From Berberis thunbergii (taxonomy: Eukaryota > Streptophyta > Magnoliopsida > Ranunculales > Berberidaceae): DNA of 64,000 nt. A model generated the notes under the pieces. It saw nothing but the letters and a program-made list of their open reading frames with translations. It did not search any database and was not told the DNA's origin. The stretch spans positions 62,001 to 126,000 of the forward strand of contig QNQO01008284.1 in NCBI GenBank assembly GCA_003290165.1. Reading direction: 5' to 3'. A program made the translations under genes and the position numbers. Below are positions 48,989 to 64,000 of this stretch, in pieces; the first letter of the stretch is position 1, and each line of letters opens with the position of its first letter.

Positions 48989-49238
48989 TACATGATCTTA
49001 AACCGCAATTGTTTTAGTACTTCTTCCCACTCTCTTTTTGTCTTTTCCTATATGGAAAATTTCCCAGAAACCAAAACACAATTGAAAAGTGGATTAAGTT
49101 GTAAGAAATAAACATCTCTTATAGGGTTCTTGTTCACATCTACCTATCAAATTGACTATTTAGGCGTTTCACAGGCAATCAAGCAAAAATTTAGATGCTC
49201 GAAAAAAAATGCAGATAAATCAAATGGGTGTGTTTTAT

Positions 49239-49711
49239 TAGGGCTAGATAAAAAAAACCAAACGAATTGATCAAACGGCTCGAAACAAACCGAACTGTAC
49301 AATTTGGTTTGTTTTTGTTTCGGTTTCGATTCGGCTCGGTTTATAATATTTTAAAACAAAAAATGATTAGTTAGCTTTTCAGTTTAAAGTGGAAAAATAT
49401 CGAGGAAACCAAGCCGAACTGATATATATGTTTTTTTTAATTTTATTTTATATGTATTACATAATAAATTAATAGATAATGCATAATTTATCGATTCAGT
49501 TTAAATTGTTTTAGCATATCTTTTGTCGAATCAATTCATTTTTCGATGTCATTAAGTTTTATTTCAATTTGGTATGGTTCGGCTTCATTACACATTCGGT
49601 TCAGTTATGTTTTTCATTACACATTCAGTTCGGTTTGGTTTGAATTTTTGCCAAACCGGTTGATGGTCCAGTTTGCAGTTTTAGGTTAAAATCGAACAGT
49701 GAACAACCCCA
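49239..49711. mobile_element. hAT-like MITE, second copy of the TTCGGTTTGG type
   Basis: It starts TAGGGCTAGATAAAA and ends GTGAACAACCCCA. A perfect 8-bp duplication TGTTTTAT (49,231-49,238 and 49,712-49,719) flanks it. The interior has diverged GGTTTGGTTTGAA and CGGCTCGGTTT words. There is no ORF. Confidence 0.85.
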
Positions 49712-49719
49712 TGTTTTAT

Positions 49720-51266
49720 CATCATTGAGCAAATGTGAGATTTTTATATTTAAAAAAAAAAAGCACATCCTCCCTCCATTTTAACTATTCCTCTTTATAG
49801 AGTTTTGTGGAGTCCTTGCATGTGTTTTCGTAGTGTCTCATTTTTTCTATCTACACAGTGACTTTTAAACACTACTAATTTCTCTTTTTGACACCACTAC
49901 CCTTTTTTTGGATCTGCTAAAGGAGACCATCAATAAAATGAGTTCATTTCTTCTCTTTCACCATCTCTTCTAAAAAAAAAGCAATCGCACAACACAAAGC
50001 AACATCAACAACAATGGTGGTATGACACCCGCCACCTCCCGCCTTCTTATTCTCCTTTGATGTCCTTTCTTTCTCACCCTCTCTTCTTTTTATCCTCTTG
50101 TCATCTCTCACCCAATTTAGCATCTAAGGGTTGACGGAGAGCGTGACGACCCCCTCCCGCATTATATTAATATTGTCCGCTTTGGGCTACCATCCGGCCC
50201 TCACGGCTTTAAAAGGCCTCGATACAATGGGAAGTTGACCCCGCACATATAAGGATCATCCTCCTCCCTTATCCAGGCGATATGGGACTATGATCCCCCT
50301 TGTAGCTCGTCCAATCCCTCTCAGCCTATTGGACATCTTGGGCCTGTTGAGCTCTAACTCTCACCCTCACCTCAGGTTCGCCCACTTAGGATCTCACAGA
50401 GAGGCTCATCCAACCTTAGGACTATCGAAGGAGTACAGAAGTGGAAGGTAGGTAATCAAATAAACTTAAAACTCAATGTAAATGAACATTTAATCTAGCC
50501 CAACAATATTCATTCATTTACGTGGGGCAATAGAAGAAGGGTTGAACTCCTCGTACAGACAAGCAAGGAAATAGTATTTTTTTGTGTTTTTTTTTTTTTA
50601 TCAAAGCGAAGGTTTGCAAGAGAATTCAACGTCAAATTAGGAATTTATGGTATAGTTGTTAAATATTTGGTATGTTATATTGGTGTATGTGTAATAGTAG
50701 CTTTAGCTAGCTATAACCCGAAGGGTTAGCTAGTGCCCCTCGGGTGAACTTTCTTAGTGCTGAGCAGAGGATGATGATTCAATGTAAGAAACTCTTCGTA
50801 AGGAGAAGCAAATAATTTATTCATTATAAATAGAATAGAGTTAGGGTTGATCGACACCCGTCTCTAATGAAATCATAATCCAGATAGAGGGCAATTACTA
50901 AAATGACTTGGGTGAGTAACGAGCACACTTAATAGGCCTTTAGCTACACCGAACCTTCCTTCAACCAAGCTGGTAGGACTGAAGGAAATTATCACTCACC
51001 TAGTCGGTCACTGCTTCTTATTTAGCTCTATTCCAATTATGGATCCATGACAGCTCAACTGGGGCTTCCACTTCCAATTAGCTGGATTGTCAAACTTGAT
51101 GTTGGATATAGCTGTGACATCATTTAATTTATATTTTGCGACACTCCCCAAAAGAAAATATGTTTAAGCGTTTTTATACAAGTTTACTAGCAAGAAAAAA
51201 AGGAAAGCCAATCAATCTAAACCGGGCATTCAGTAGCTTAACCAATAAGGCAACTATAACTATATT
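49720..51266. other. Intergenic, possible old repeats
   Basis: Positions 50,140-50,420 are G/C-richer than their surroundings and contain TTGTCCGCTTTGGGC and CACGGCTTTAAAAGGCC, words I associate with dispersed plant LTR or TRIM repeats. I find no matching second copy here. No gene was seen. Confidence 0.4.
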
Positions 51267-51600
51267 CTAGAAAGAAACACTAGTAAGGCAACGATCGCTC
51301 AAACGAGAAATGTGGTGCCACAGACCGCTGGGGGTGATCCATGCCACTCGATTGAGCGTTGCTTCCTCTTGTGTCATTCTGCCAAAGAAGCAAGCCACTA
51401 GATTGTCCATGGTTTTCAAAGAATTCATCATAGCAAGAACATATGAAGAAACTATGCTTGGGGATTTTGTTTGGGAGCCAAACCGGACTTGCCCAATCAT
51501 TACAATGAGTTACATGTCTCATGGCATTATAGGTAGACTTTATCATATAGTCTCCATTCCACTCCACTGACCATATAGGAGTTTCTTTGTATCCTTGTGA
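51267..51600 (-). pseudogene. LINE reverse-transcriptase C-terminal (zf-RVT) remnant
   Basis: The minus strand reads KSTYNAMRH, WASPVWLPNKIPKHSFFIC, then, after a frame change, MMNSLKTMDNLVACFFGRM. The S-x-Y-N-A ... W-x-x-L-W-x-P-K-I-P-K-H-x-F pattern is the zinc-binding domain that follows RT in plant L1-type LINEs and in RNase H-like pseudogenes. It is short and frameshifted. Confidence 0.65.
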
Positions 51601-54112
51601 AAATGATGGGACGGGGCAGGGAGAAAGCGATCGGTGAGGGGGGCAAGGGTAACCGACAAGGCAAGTATGAGGATAGGTTTGTACCCCATTTTCTCTCCTA
51701 ATTTCTTCCTCTTCTTCTCCTCCCTTTTCCCCATTTTTTCGTTCCCACACATGTCTTTGCAAGGTTGGGTTCCTCACTCGCAGAGGCCAAGAACTGAAAT
51801 TTTTTTCACCCTCGCACCATCCTCCACGAGTGGGGAACCCGTCATTGCAGAGGCCTATGCAAGAGCGAAGGAGGAAAAAATGAGGGGGCAGCGACAGGGA
51901 TGGCTGATAGAATAGATACCATTGCAGCTATTGTAGCCTATTGTTGATGAGAAGAAAAGAGATAAGAGAGGAAGATATAAAGAAAGGGAAACAAAGAAAT
52001 AGGGCAGGCGGGGAACGATGGCGGTGTGAAAGAAAAACAATGGTAGTGGGGGCAGCAACAACAACATCGGCGGTAGTGGGAGAGAAACGACTATTGTTGT
52101 TCTTCCAGTTAGAAATCGTTGACAGTGAGAGATGAGAAAAGAGAAAAAAAAAATGAAAACTGAGAGTTTTAGGTTTATATTGGCGATGTCAAAAAGTAAG
52201 TGGTGTCGTCGCGGTGTTCGACAAAAAAGGTGGAGGTAGTAGTGTCAAAAACCCACTGCTTTTTATCTAATAGGATTCCCCCACAACATTTTTTCTACAT
52301 CAAGACCATCACCACCAACAATAATGCCCCTATCCCATCCGTACCTATTCAAGTGACTTCACCCTCTGCCTATTGTTCCCCTCTGCTTTTACAAAAGATC
52401 CAAGCAAGCTCCTATTTGGAGCTAAAAAGTTTCCCATAGTAACATTTTCTAACGCTCTGTTTGATTGAAACAAAATACTTGAGAAAATGGTAAAAATAGA
52501 GTAAGTAGAGAGAGAGGAATGAGAAGAGAGTTTAAGGTTAATGATAACATTTAAAATCATTAAAAACAAATCATCTTACAGAGGTAACTAAATAACAATT
52601 TACTCGGGGAAAACTAAATTTTTTTTTTCTCTACCTCTCCAACGCAACCTAATTGAGTCTGCAGAATAGAATCTCATTAGGGATACAAACAATGCATGTG
52701 GAATCCAGAGAAAAATTATTTGCATCACTAAGGTGTTGGGCCTAGTTTGCTTTTATATATTTCTGTACATTATATAGTTCAGGGTGTTTGGAAGTGCAGT
52801 TCTTAAAAGGGAAAACAAGTTACAACCATCACCCAATAGCAATAAATGGACTCCATGTTCCTAATGGGACCATACCAGCTTGAATAAACAAACGATTACA
52901 TTTACAAATGAAAGGAAGAATATATGATATTGATATAATCCTAGCTGGAAGGTAACTAGGGATGGCAACAAGGCAGGTTTGTATTTAGCATTTTTGAAAA
53001 TTAAAGTAGAACTAACCAAGACGACATACAATCTGATTACATGTAAATGGAAACCCGAACCCACCAGTTGTAAGATAACTATATTCTTCAATGAGATAAC
53101 AGTTTCTGAACACACACTGATACACCAGACTTTTCTAACCTTTTAGAGAATGCCAAAATATCATCTCATTAATTTCCTCCTTTCTATTTATGGATCCATG
53201 TCCCCCCAATCTCTTGGTGCCATCAGTGCCAGAATATGCTTTCCTCTTGTGGCCTAATTTTCATTAGAATGAAAGAGAAGAGCCCTCTCATAACGTGCAC
53301 CTCACAGTGTTCTAAAGTGGAGTGTCCTCCATAGAGCGTTCCTGAAGTTTACAACAAATATTACTTATTCGCACAAATGTCTTCCTACACTAACAATGTT
53401 GGGTTAATAGGCCAAACTCTGTACGAAAAGTCTCCTAAACAAGGATTTTACACTGCAATTATGAGTGTGCTCTTACACTAAAAGTTTACACGGAGTTTCA
53501 GCATGAGTAAGAACATAATCCAAAAATAAATAACCAAATTAACCCAAAATGAAAACTTCTACAAGTGCCAAACTTGAAACAATAAGAACAGTGCAAAGAC
53601 AAGTTCTTCAGACAAGCCCATCCACACATTTGAAAAACGTGAAGTATGAATTATACATTTGCAATGTGAGTAATGAATCACGTACAGTCAGATTAAAAGC
53701 TGGCAGAATAGTTCATGAAGGAGTAACTATAGAACTGATAACTGGCAGATAAAAAGCTGGTGGGTCAATGGAGGAGTAACTATAGAACTTCTGATAACTG
53801 AAGCTGATCATAGAGCTCATATTTTTATGTCCCTAGTATTGTGTAAAGTGGTGGGAAGCCCACAGGGAAGGCCTCTCTTAATATCAGCAGTCCATGTGAG
53901 AACATTGAATGATCATTGAGGTTGTTGGATTAGGTGAAGGAAGTAAATTGGTGAGTCTTGAAGAATTTAAAGTAGGAAACTACTCCAAGACAGAGAACTA
54001 ATAGCTCTACCAACATGCATATATTGTTGGCTTCAATACTGCTATATCCATCTTTATAAGTTGAGCAAACTTCTGGACTGTCTCAAGCTCTACCTCCCTG
54101 AGCACTCACGCA
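51601..54112. other. Intergenic, no gene recognised
   Basis: The stretch is A/G-rich near 51,880-52,150. TAGGGATGGCAACAAGGCA at about 52,963 looks like a lone hAT-type end. Positions 53,720-53,800 contain a direct repeat of GGAGTAACTATAGAACT. Open frames are short and unsupported. Confidence 0.5.
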
Positions 54113-54650
54113 ATGGATACTTCCTCTCTTTGCTTGCTTCACTATCCTACTTGCCATTTCCCATGTAACACTAGCAGGTCGTAGCGCACCAACAACCACT
54201 GGAAAAACTAACAAAAACTCTGACTGGTTATACCAACAAGATGTTGATGTGTATGTTCCAATCATTGGAAGGGTTACAGTTCCGACTATAGGTAGAGGTA
54301 ACCCAGCTGGTGGAGTAGTTCCGACTGTAGGTGGAGGTATCCCAGCTGGTGGAATTGGCAATGTTGGAGGTGGTGGTGGAGATGATGACAATACTGGTGG
54401 TGATGGCAATGACAACCTTAGGGGGATGTCCAGACAACAACTTTGGAGGTAGTGGAGACAACAACTTTGGGGGAGTCCAGACGACAACTTTGGTGCTGGA
54501 AATGGCAACACTGGTGGTGCTGGAGGTGACAACAACCCATCAGGTGGAACAGGTAGGAACTTTATTCCAGGTGGAGACGATACCTTTATGCCAAATCCAG
54601 GGTTTGAGATGCCAAATCCAGGGTTTGAGATGCCAAACCCCATTCCATGA
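54113..54650 (+). pseudogene. Putative cell-wall protein gene, frameshifted
   Basis: From ATG 54,113 the plus strand shows a secretion-signal-like stretch FACFTILLAISHVTLAGRSA, but one or two bases out of frame with the ATG. Next come VYVPIIGRVTVPTIGRGNPA, GGGIPAGGIGNVGGGGGDDD, DNNFGGSGDNNFGG in a second frame and GGTGRNFIPGGDDTFMPNPG in a third frame, ending PNPGFEMPNPIP and TGA. The order (signal, glycine-rich middle, N-F/Y-I-P-G-G-D-D-T-F-x-P-N-P-G-F-E) matches the small plant putative cell-wall protein family. With at least three frame changes I call it a pseudogene; sequence errors are less likely at that number. Confidence 0.75.
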
Positions 54651-55662
54651 GTTTGCTTATTTCTCCACCATTTGATATAGAAGATGTTCTTATTGTGTAG
54701 ATGTCGTGTTTGTAATCTAAGAATGTCTCTTCTTAAGTTGTAGTATATGATGTGGTACTTTATGGTAGTAGTGCCATCAAACTCACCTTTCCCCACTCCC
54801 TTGTATGGTTTAAGATATGTTAAACCCCGTTATATTCAAGATATACTTTTAGTGTTGCAGTCATTGTTGCTATTGTTGCTATAGATATTTTGAATAGTTA
54901 CACTACTAGAGAAAATAGTATATGACGAGTTGTTTCTCACAAACTTGAAGCTACAAAAGAGACCAGTTTAAACATGCATTGTTGATTTCAGACCAAAGTC
55001 AATTAGGGGATATGTCAGGTCAACCACCAGCATAAATGTTTCCAAACTCTATTGAAGAAGCTGCTAGTTTTGGTAAAATTTGCAGACATAATAACAAAGA
55101 CCCGGATTCATACTACCCTCACATAATATCTCATTAGGGCAGGATTACAATTACTCAAGTTTAGCATATAGACGTATAAGGACTTGTGCGTAGGTACAAG
55201 CATAAAAGGCTAATTCCACATAGCATGGGTACAATTAATAGGGTCCGTCTCATGGGGAGTATGTTCACCATCTTCTTCTTAATTATACCTGGAATCTCAT
55301 CCCATCCACTATGCTTGATAATTGGAGATTTTTTTAGGATTTTGTAATTAACTAGGAAAAAAATGGTTATTTCTGTGTTATCTCTATATTGGGTCTGCAT
55401 TTTATTTTTGTCCTTGTTATCAGTAGCCTTCTTCAACCTCCTTTGTACAATTCTTTACTGTTCAATGAATTTCGCTAACCAAAATAAATAATAGTGACAG
55501 ACTTGCTGCTATAGCAGAACATAATAGTAATGGCGCGTGCAGGCTTCTGAGTGGTGGTGGGGGTTCGCTTCTGCACCCCCAACACACAAAATTGGATCCT
55601 AAGAAGCATCCTCTCTCTGGTTGGATGATAAGAATAATTTTCTCCAAATGTTAGAACACTAA
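54651..55662. other. Intergenic, no gene recognised
   Basis: There are no coding signatures. A short TTGCTATTGTTGCTATAG repeat lies near 54,868. Confidence 0.5.
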
Positions 55663-55933
55663 GGTGCATTTGGTTTCATGGAAACTTTATTCCATGGGAA
55701 TTCATGAAGGGACTAGCTTCATTCAAGTAAAACTGAGGTAACACTCATATCCACCACTAAATTTTGTGATTAATAATGAGAATGAAAGTCTCATGAACAT
55801 AAGAATCTCACTCCTTACTCCTCTAATGCATGTGATTCCCATGTTCTTGGAAATGATAAGTGTTATCGTAATTAAATAGAGGTGGCTTCCTCATGGATTC
55901 CATAAAATAATATTCATTCAACCAAACACAGCC
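55663..55933. mobile_element. Tourist-like (PIF/Harbinger) MITE
   Basis: The ends GGTGCATTTGGTT and AACCAAACACAGCC are imperfect inverse copies and are flanked by TAA on both sides (55,660-55,662 and 55,934-55,936), the PIF/Harbinger target. Length is 271 bp, without an ORF. A second end-like AACTAAACACACCC-TAA follows at 55,951-55,967, perhaps a remnant of a related copy. Confidence 0.85.
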
Positions 55934-55967
55934 TAAAGGTAATTTCAATTCAACTAAACACACCCTA

Positions 55968-56487
55968 AGAGTCATGTTTTTCATTAACAAGATCTTCAAT
56001 ACTCCTTCAGACAAAAATAGAACACACATAACAATATCTGCGGAAATTAGAAACCCACAGTGCTAAATCATGAAATTTTCAATTGTGTAATGCGGCGTGA
56101 ATTTTTCAATGATGGCATGTACTTGACATTGATAATAGATACTCTACGAACCTCATTGGCAATTGTAATAACACCAAGTTACAATTCTACTTCCTCAGAA
56201 TTTCACACATCAAATATTTATAACACACACATAAGTGTCAACTTTCTAACAAACGCATTAAAACAATAATAAGAAAAAATGAGTATTCGATCTCAATGTG
56301 TAATCATGTCAAATACTATTTATAACGAACTAAAGATGATAATTGTTAACAATATGTATATTACATAATTTACATTAAAAAAATCTATATTTGTCTCAAT
56401 AACTAATCTCTAGGGTTTCCAATTCACAAAATATGAACAAATCATCCAAACAAACAAGAAGTCAGATAAACGATTCACCTCATAAAA
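55968..56487. other. 3' flank of the 52-aa gene, no other gene
   Basis: A/T-rich. It probably contains the 3' UTR of the minus-strand gene at 56,488. Confidence 0.5.
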
Positions 56488-56646
56488 TCAAAATCCGAGC
56501 ATCTTGTAAAGGAGGTAAGAAAGAAAGCTGAAGAAGATGAGAAGAAACATGTAATCCACGAAAACGAACAACTTCGACGATCCGTGGTTTCTACTCTTTC
56601 GCTCCTCTATAACATCTCGATCCTCTATTAGCTCCAATTTCGCCAT
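56488..56646 (-). CDS. 52-aa single-pass membrane protein, uncharacterised
   Basis: Minus strand, 52 codons plus TGA. The N-terminal half is charged and soluble (MAKLELIEDRDVIEERKSRN, then HGSSK). The C-terminal half (about residues 26-50: LFVFVDYMFLLIFFSFLSYL) is one hydrophobic helix ending LYKMLGF. This looks like a tail-anchored or small ER/membrane protein. I recall conserved short plant proteins with an ERKSRNHGSSKLFVFVDY core but no known function. The leader (ACCCTAAATTCGCG...) is typical of a plant housekeeping gene. It is divergent from the PPR gene, with 286 bp between the two start codons, suggesting a shared promoter. Confidence 0.75.
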   Translation of the reverse strand: MAKLELIEDRDVIEERKSRNHGSSKLFVFVDYMFLLIFFSFLSYLLYKMLGF

Positions 56647-56932
56647 TATTATTAAATAATGGATCTCGATCGATCTAATGTTTCTGAAATCCGAAAAAAT
56701 CGCGAATTTAGGGTTCCTCTATCATCCCCTCTCTCTCTCGCTTCGCTTCAAAATTTTCGTAAATTTCTAGTCTTCTAATTGTCTCTCGCGCCTTTTTTTT
56801 AGTAGTCAACGGTCAAGGGAACGAGTTGTAATTTAGATAATTAAAGGACTTACTTCTAATAATGAAAATCTCAAGGTTAGTTAAATGTCGTGAACAGAAC
56901 ACAAAAGAGCCTTCTTTATTTTCCTTCCCGCC
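56647..56932. promoter_or_regulatory. Bidirectional promoter between the 52-aa gene and the PPR gene
   Basis: Only 286 bp separate the divergent ATGs. It contains ACCCTAAATTC on the minus strand (a telo-box-like AAACCCTAA-type element near 56,708) and CT-rich stretches (56,725-56,795), both common in plant translation and organelle-biogenesis genes. There is no obvious TATA on either side. Confidence 0.55.
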
Positions 56933-58981
56933 ATGGTTTCCATTGTTTCTAACAATTTTTTAAATGTGTTTCAACCCGCTAACGTACCCCGAGGGGTTAT
57001 AGTTACTAACCTCCACACTTCTCCAAGTGTACATCAATCTTGTTCAATTGAGAAACCACACCCGGTGTCTTTGTATCTACTCGAAGCTCGCAGAAAACAA
57101 TACACTGTAAAAGAAGCAAAGCAGTTACATTGTTACGTAGTGAAGTCTGGTTCGGATTTGAGTATATATGTTGTGAACTCACTAATTCATTTGTATGTTG
57201 TCAATGGTGAACTGGATGATGCACGGAAGGTGTTTGATGGAATTACGAACCGGGATGTGGTTTCTTGGACCACTTTGGTTGATGGGTATGCAAAATTTGG
57301 AAGGATGGATGATGCCCGATCTTTGTTTGATGCAATTCCGGAGAGGAATGTGGTTTCTTGGAATGTTTTGATGTCTGGGTACGGGAGATGTGGTGATGTG
57401 GAGGCTGCACGGAGAGCTTTTGAGGAGATGCCGGAACGGGATGTCGTGTCTTGGAATTCGTTGATATCGTGTTTTGCACGTAATGGATTGGCAGAGGAAG
57501 CGTTTCGGGTTTTTAGAGATTTTTTGGTTGAGAATGTAGTGGCACCAAATAAGGTGACATTCTTGAGTGTTCTTCCGGCGATTGCAGAGTCTGGGTGTGA
57601 TTTCTGGGGGAGATGTGTGCAGGGTTTGATTATTAAGTTGGGAATTAGATTGGATAGTGTGATATGTTCTGCTCTTGTGGATATGTATACCAAGTGTGAT
57701 TGCTTGGATATGGCTTTTCAAGTTTTTGAAACCAATCGTGCTAACTGCAATGTGGCTTCTTGGAATCCGATGTTAGCAGGGTTAGTCCGTAATGATAGGT
57801 TTGAAGAGGCCTTGGATTTGTTTCGAGAAATGCAGTTGGAGAATGTTGAACCCGATTATGTTACACTGGTTACCATTCTTCCTGCTATTGCGCATTTGGG
57901 AGCTGTAAGTCTTGGAAAGTGGGTACATAATTATATACGTAGAATGCATGTTGGAATGAATGCTACACTTGGATCAGCACTTGTTGATATGTACTCAAAG
58001 TGTGGGTGTATAGAGCTTGCTTTAAATATATTTGATGAGGTGGGTGATAGAACCACTGAATTATACAATTCCATGATCATGGGGCTGGGCATCCATGGTC
58101 GGGGAAAGGATGCTTTGAAGCTCTTTTCTCTGATGCAATTAGAAAACATAGAATTTGATGATGTTACGATTGCTGCCGTTCTTAATGCTTGCAGCCATTC
58201 AGGATTAGTTGATGATGGACTGAAGTTCTTTGCTTCCATCAAAGATGTTTACAAAATGATACCTAATATACAACACTACGGGTGCATCACTGATCTTCTT
58301 GGTCGAGCTGGACAGATAGATGAAGCGAAGGACTTGATATGCAATAACATGCCCATCAAACCTGATGTTATAATCTGGAAATCGCTACTTGCAGCGTGCA
58401 AAACACATGGTGACTTAGAGACAGCCGAGTTTGCAGCGAAGAATCTAATGGAGATTCTCCCAACTGACAGCAGTTCATATGTGCTTATGTCGAGTATATA
58501 TGATGCAGCAGGTCAATCAAATGCAGCGGTTTTGATGAGGAAGAAAATGATTGATGAGGGAGTAAAAAAGGAACCTGGTTTCAGTTTGATAGAGTCTGGG
58601 GGCCTGGTTCACAAGTTTCTCGTGGGAGACAGATCACATCCAAGGGTGGGACAGATCTACACCATGTTGGATGAAATGAGTAATAAGTTGAAACTGTGTG
58701 GTTATGTGCCCAACAAGAAGTTGGTGTTGTTTGATCTGCATGAAAAGGAAAAGGAAGATGCAGTACTTCATCATAGTGAGAAGCTGGCAATCGCTTTTGG
58801 TCTGATTGATAGTGTTCATGGGTCTCCCCTTCATGTAGTTAAGAACCTTCGAATGTGTAGTGACTGTCATGTTTTCATCAAAATTGTATCAAAGATTTAT
58901 GAACGTGAAATTGTTGTACGAGATCACTCCAGGTATCATCATTTTATAAATGGAAAATGCTCATGCATGGATTATTGGTAA
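56933..58981 (+). CDS. PLS-class pentatricopeptide repeat protein with DYW domain
   Basis: 682 codons, no intron, as is usual for the family. The basic, Ser-rich N-terminus suggests mitochondrial or plastid import. About a dozen PPR motifs of P, L and S types run from about residue 60 to 540 (for example RDVVSWTTLVDGYAKFGRMD and LGSALVDMYSKCGCIELALN). The E region with GVKKEPGFSLIE follows, and then a complete DYW deaminase domain to the C-terminus. Catalytic features are HSE at 614-616, the zinc-binding CSDCH at 642-646, late cysteines (KCSC) and the terminal DYW. Such proteins carry out site-specific C-to-U RNA editing in organelles. The target site is not predictable by eye. The frame is intact with no missing key residue. 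Confidence 0.95.
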   Translation: MVSIVSNNFLNVFQPANVPRGVIVTNLHTSPSVHQSCSIEKPHPVSLYLLEARRKQYTVKEAKQLHCYVVKSGSDLSIYVVNSLIHLYVVNGELDDARKVFDGITNRDVVSWTTLVDGYAKFGRMDDARSLFDAIPERNVVSWNVLMSGYGRCGDVEAARRAFEEMPERDVVSWNSLISCFARNGLAEEAFRVFRDFLVENVVAPNKVTFLSVLPAIAESGCDFWGRCVQGLIIKLGIRLDSVICSALVDMYTKCDCLDMAFQVFETNRANCNVASWNPMLAGLVRNDRFEEALDLFREMQLENVEPDYVTLVTILPAIAHLGAVSLGKWVHNYIRRMHVGMNATLGSALVDMYSKCGCIELALNIFDEVGDRTTELYNSMIMGLGIHGRGKDALKLFSLMQLENIEFDDVTIAAVLNACSHSGLVDDGLKFFASIKDVYKMIPNIQHYGCITDLLGRAGQIDEAKDLICNNMPIKPDVIIWKSLLAACKTHGDLETAEFAAKNLMEILPTDSSSYVLMSSIYDAAGQSNAAVLMRKKMIDEGVKKEPGFSLIESGGLVHKFLVGDRSHPRVGQIYTMLDEMSNKLKLCGYVPNKKLVLFDLHEKEKEDAVLHHSEKLAIAFGLIDSVHGSPLHVVKNLRMCSDCHVFIKIVSKIYEREIVVRDHSRYHHFINGKCSCMDYW

Positions 58982-59937
58982 TATTGTTTGTCATTGTTCT
59001 TTCTATCTAGTGATCTGATAAAAACATCTTCTGTGTGTGAAATACGAATATAGATTCTAATACAGATTTTTCCCTTAAAATTACATTTTATCGAGATGTA
59101 GGGGTTACTAGTGACAGACACAGAAACACACTTGTTCAACCACCTGAAGGCCCTTGGATGGCAACTTTTACTCCAATAACTCTCTGGCACATAGGGTAGA
59201 AAAAAGATGTGCTTTTCTATTGAAAATGTAATGAACATTAACAGGAATTAATAATGTATGTGATAAGAAGAAATCACGGTCCAAAAAATCATTGCCTCGT
59301 GAAACTTCTGGTTCTGGTTGAACAACCCCGAACCCATGAGATTGTCCCAGAATCAACATTAGTAAGGTCATGTAAAAAATTTTAGGTTGCTCCAAGATAA
59401 ATTATTATAGTATTAGTCTTTGCCATTTCTTTTTCACCGAGTGAAACATGCGCCAAGACTTTTGTTTTGCTAATGTACCCACAAAGAAAAGTTAAAATAA
59501 AGACCCAAACATAAACACCATGGCCCATGGGATAATCTGATATTGCTCATCTCTTTTCCATTCGAGCTTTGTTAAATAAGAAAGTGAGATTGCTCCAACA
59601 ACTGAAGAGTTCTTACCATCTGTTAAACCCACCAAACTGGTTGTCACACATAAACAATGCCAACAATCTTCATGAACCATGTATATATATATATAATTTT
59701 TTTTCTATAACAGTAAAGGTTAAAGATAAAATACAAGATTCTATCATCTCTCCTTCCGCAATTAGGATGAAGGAATTAACACTTCCTCTAAGGTTTATTA
59801 TATTCCTTAAGCTTTACTTTATCATCTCATGAGCGATTTTCACTATTTATTATGGATTACATGTTATGGAGTAGTACTATAGTACTTGTTGATAACAAAA
59901 CTGTGGCAAGACTATGCTGATCACTGTAGAACACCAT
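58982..59937. other. Intergenic between convergent PPR and SCPL genes
   Basis: It holds both 3' UTRs. A short TA run lies at 59,682-59,694. No other gene is supported. Confidence 0.6.
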
Positions 59938-63415
<3,478 letters not shown>

Positions 63416-63496
63416 CTCTTTGAAGTGGCTCAGCTTAGATCACGAGATGAGATAAAACGCTAAGATTCACATCTTAAATACGATGAGGAGCTGGTG

Positions 63497-63504
63497 TATA
63501 TATA
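63497..63504 (-). promoter_or_regulatory. TATA box of the SCPL gene
   Basis: On the minus strand TATATATA lies 82 bases upstream of the ATG, placing transcription start near 63,470. Confidence 0.6.
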
Positions 63505-64000
63505 GACCATAACATTTCATGTTCAAAGAGAGAGTTTATACTTTATTAAAATGGTAGAAGCATCCTAGGCGGCGCTTCTGACGTGGACTTAAGGCAGTTT
63601 TAAGGGAATTTTCTGGCAAATATCAAGATTGGTTAGTGGAGGTTCCATTTTCAGATGTGGGTTGTTGAAGTCAGAGTTACATGAACAACATTCATGATTA
63701 AAATGCCTCATATCTATTAGTAGGGATACTTTTAGCAATCAGATTACAGTAACCAGTCTTTAAGCAAAATGACATTATCTGAATTAGTGGATGCACGTGT
63801 TCCCAAACTAATAATGCCTCTGGTTAGGCTCTTTAAGTTCTCCAAATTTTATCCTAAACTTATTATTTCTTTTACATCTAAAACTGAATTTTGTTTCACC
63901 TATTACAAGTTAAAATAGAGTGCACTTTTACATACGAGGCTGTCCAACTTAAGTATTCACTTTGTAATATTTAGATAACTACTCATAAAAATTGTCAACT
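63505..64000. other. Upstream region of the SCPL gene
   Basis: No coding sequence was seen. It probably contains regulatory DNA of the SCPL gene. Confidence 0.45.

Overview
This is a nuclear window from a plant, most likely a core eudicot. The support is intron-rich genes with GT-AG junctions, a DYW-class PPR gene, a clade E PP2C, a plant-type serine carboxypeptidase, and dense CACTA, Copia, hAT and Tourist elements. I cannot name the species. There is no bacterial gene, CRISPR array, or rRNA or tRNA gene that I can see.

Layout. (1) About 1-23,500 is a transposon nest. An outer CACTA element (about 2,004-23,501, reading on the minus strand) carries minus-strand gene fragments with introns: a coiled-coil/Lys-rich gene, a boron transporter, a HECT E3 ligase, acyl-CoA oxidase 4 and a PELP1-like gene. 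A second CACTA element (9,935-21,089, CACTA ends intact, 3-bp TGG target duplication) sits inside it. That inner element has a frameshifted Transposase_24-type gene and captured pieces of a phototropin kinase domain, an RNA-dependent RNA polymerase and a Raf-like kinase. Both elements end in arrays of short palindromes built on AACGG/CCGTT. (2) 23,502-27,300 holds a dead Copia fragment, a hAT-like element and a small MITE. (3) 29,374-32,943 is an intact five-exon PP2C gene. (4) 33,230-46,224 is a second nest. A 6.4-kb Copia element is interrupted by a 1.2-kb hAT element. It is followed by a deleted Copia whose right LTR is split by a third, transposase-less CACTA. (5) 46,900-47,357 is a small Ser-rich gene with its own TATA box and an upstream ORF. 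(6) 48,550-49,711 has two more hAT-like elements. (7) 51,267-54,650 has a LINE remnant and a broken cell-wall-protein gene. (8) 55,663-63,504 is a gene island: a Tourist MITE, a 52-aa membrane protein divergent from an intronless DYW PPR gene, and a ten-exon serine carboxypeptidase-like gene.

How the parts relate. The four best-supported host genes (PP2C, the 52-aa protein, PPR, SCPL) look intact and unrelated in pathway. The most notable content is the CACTA nest. Two nested elements have picked up at least seven different host gene fragments, several still with consensus splice sites, and many of the outer fragments lie in one orientation, as expected for a chimeric transcript. The insertions can be ordered because target duplications, and in one case an empty site in the sister LTR, are visible. 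All assignments are from reading the sequence; no search was run.
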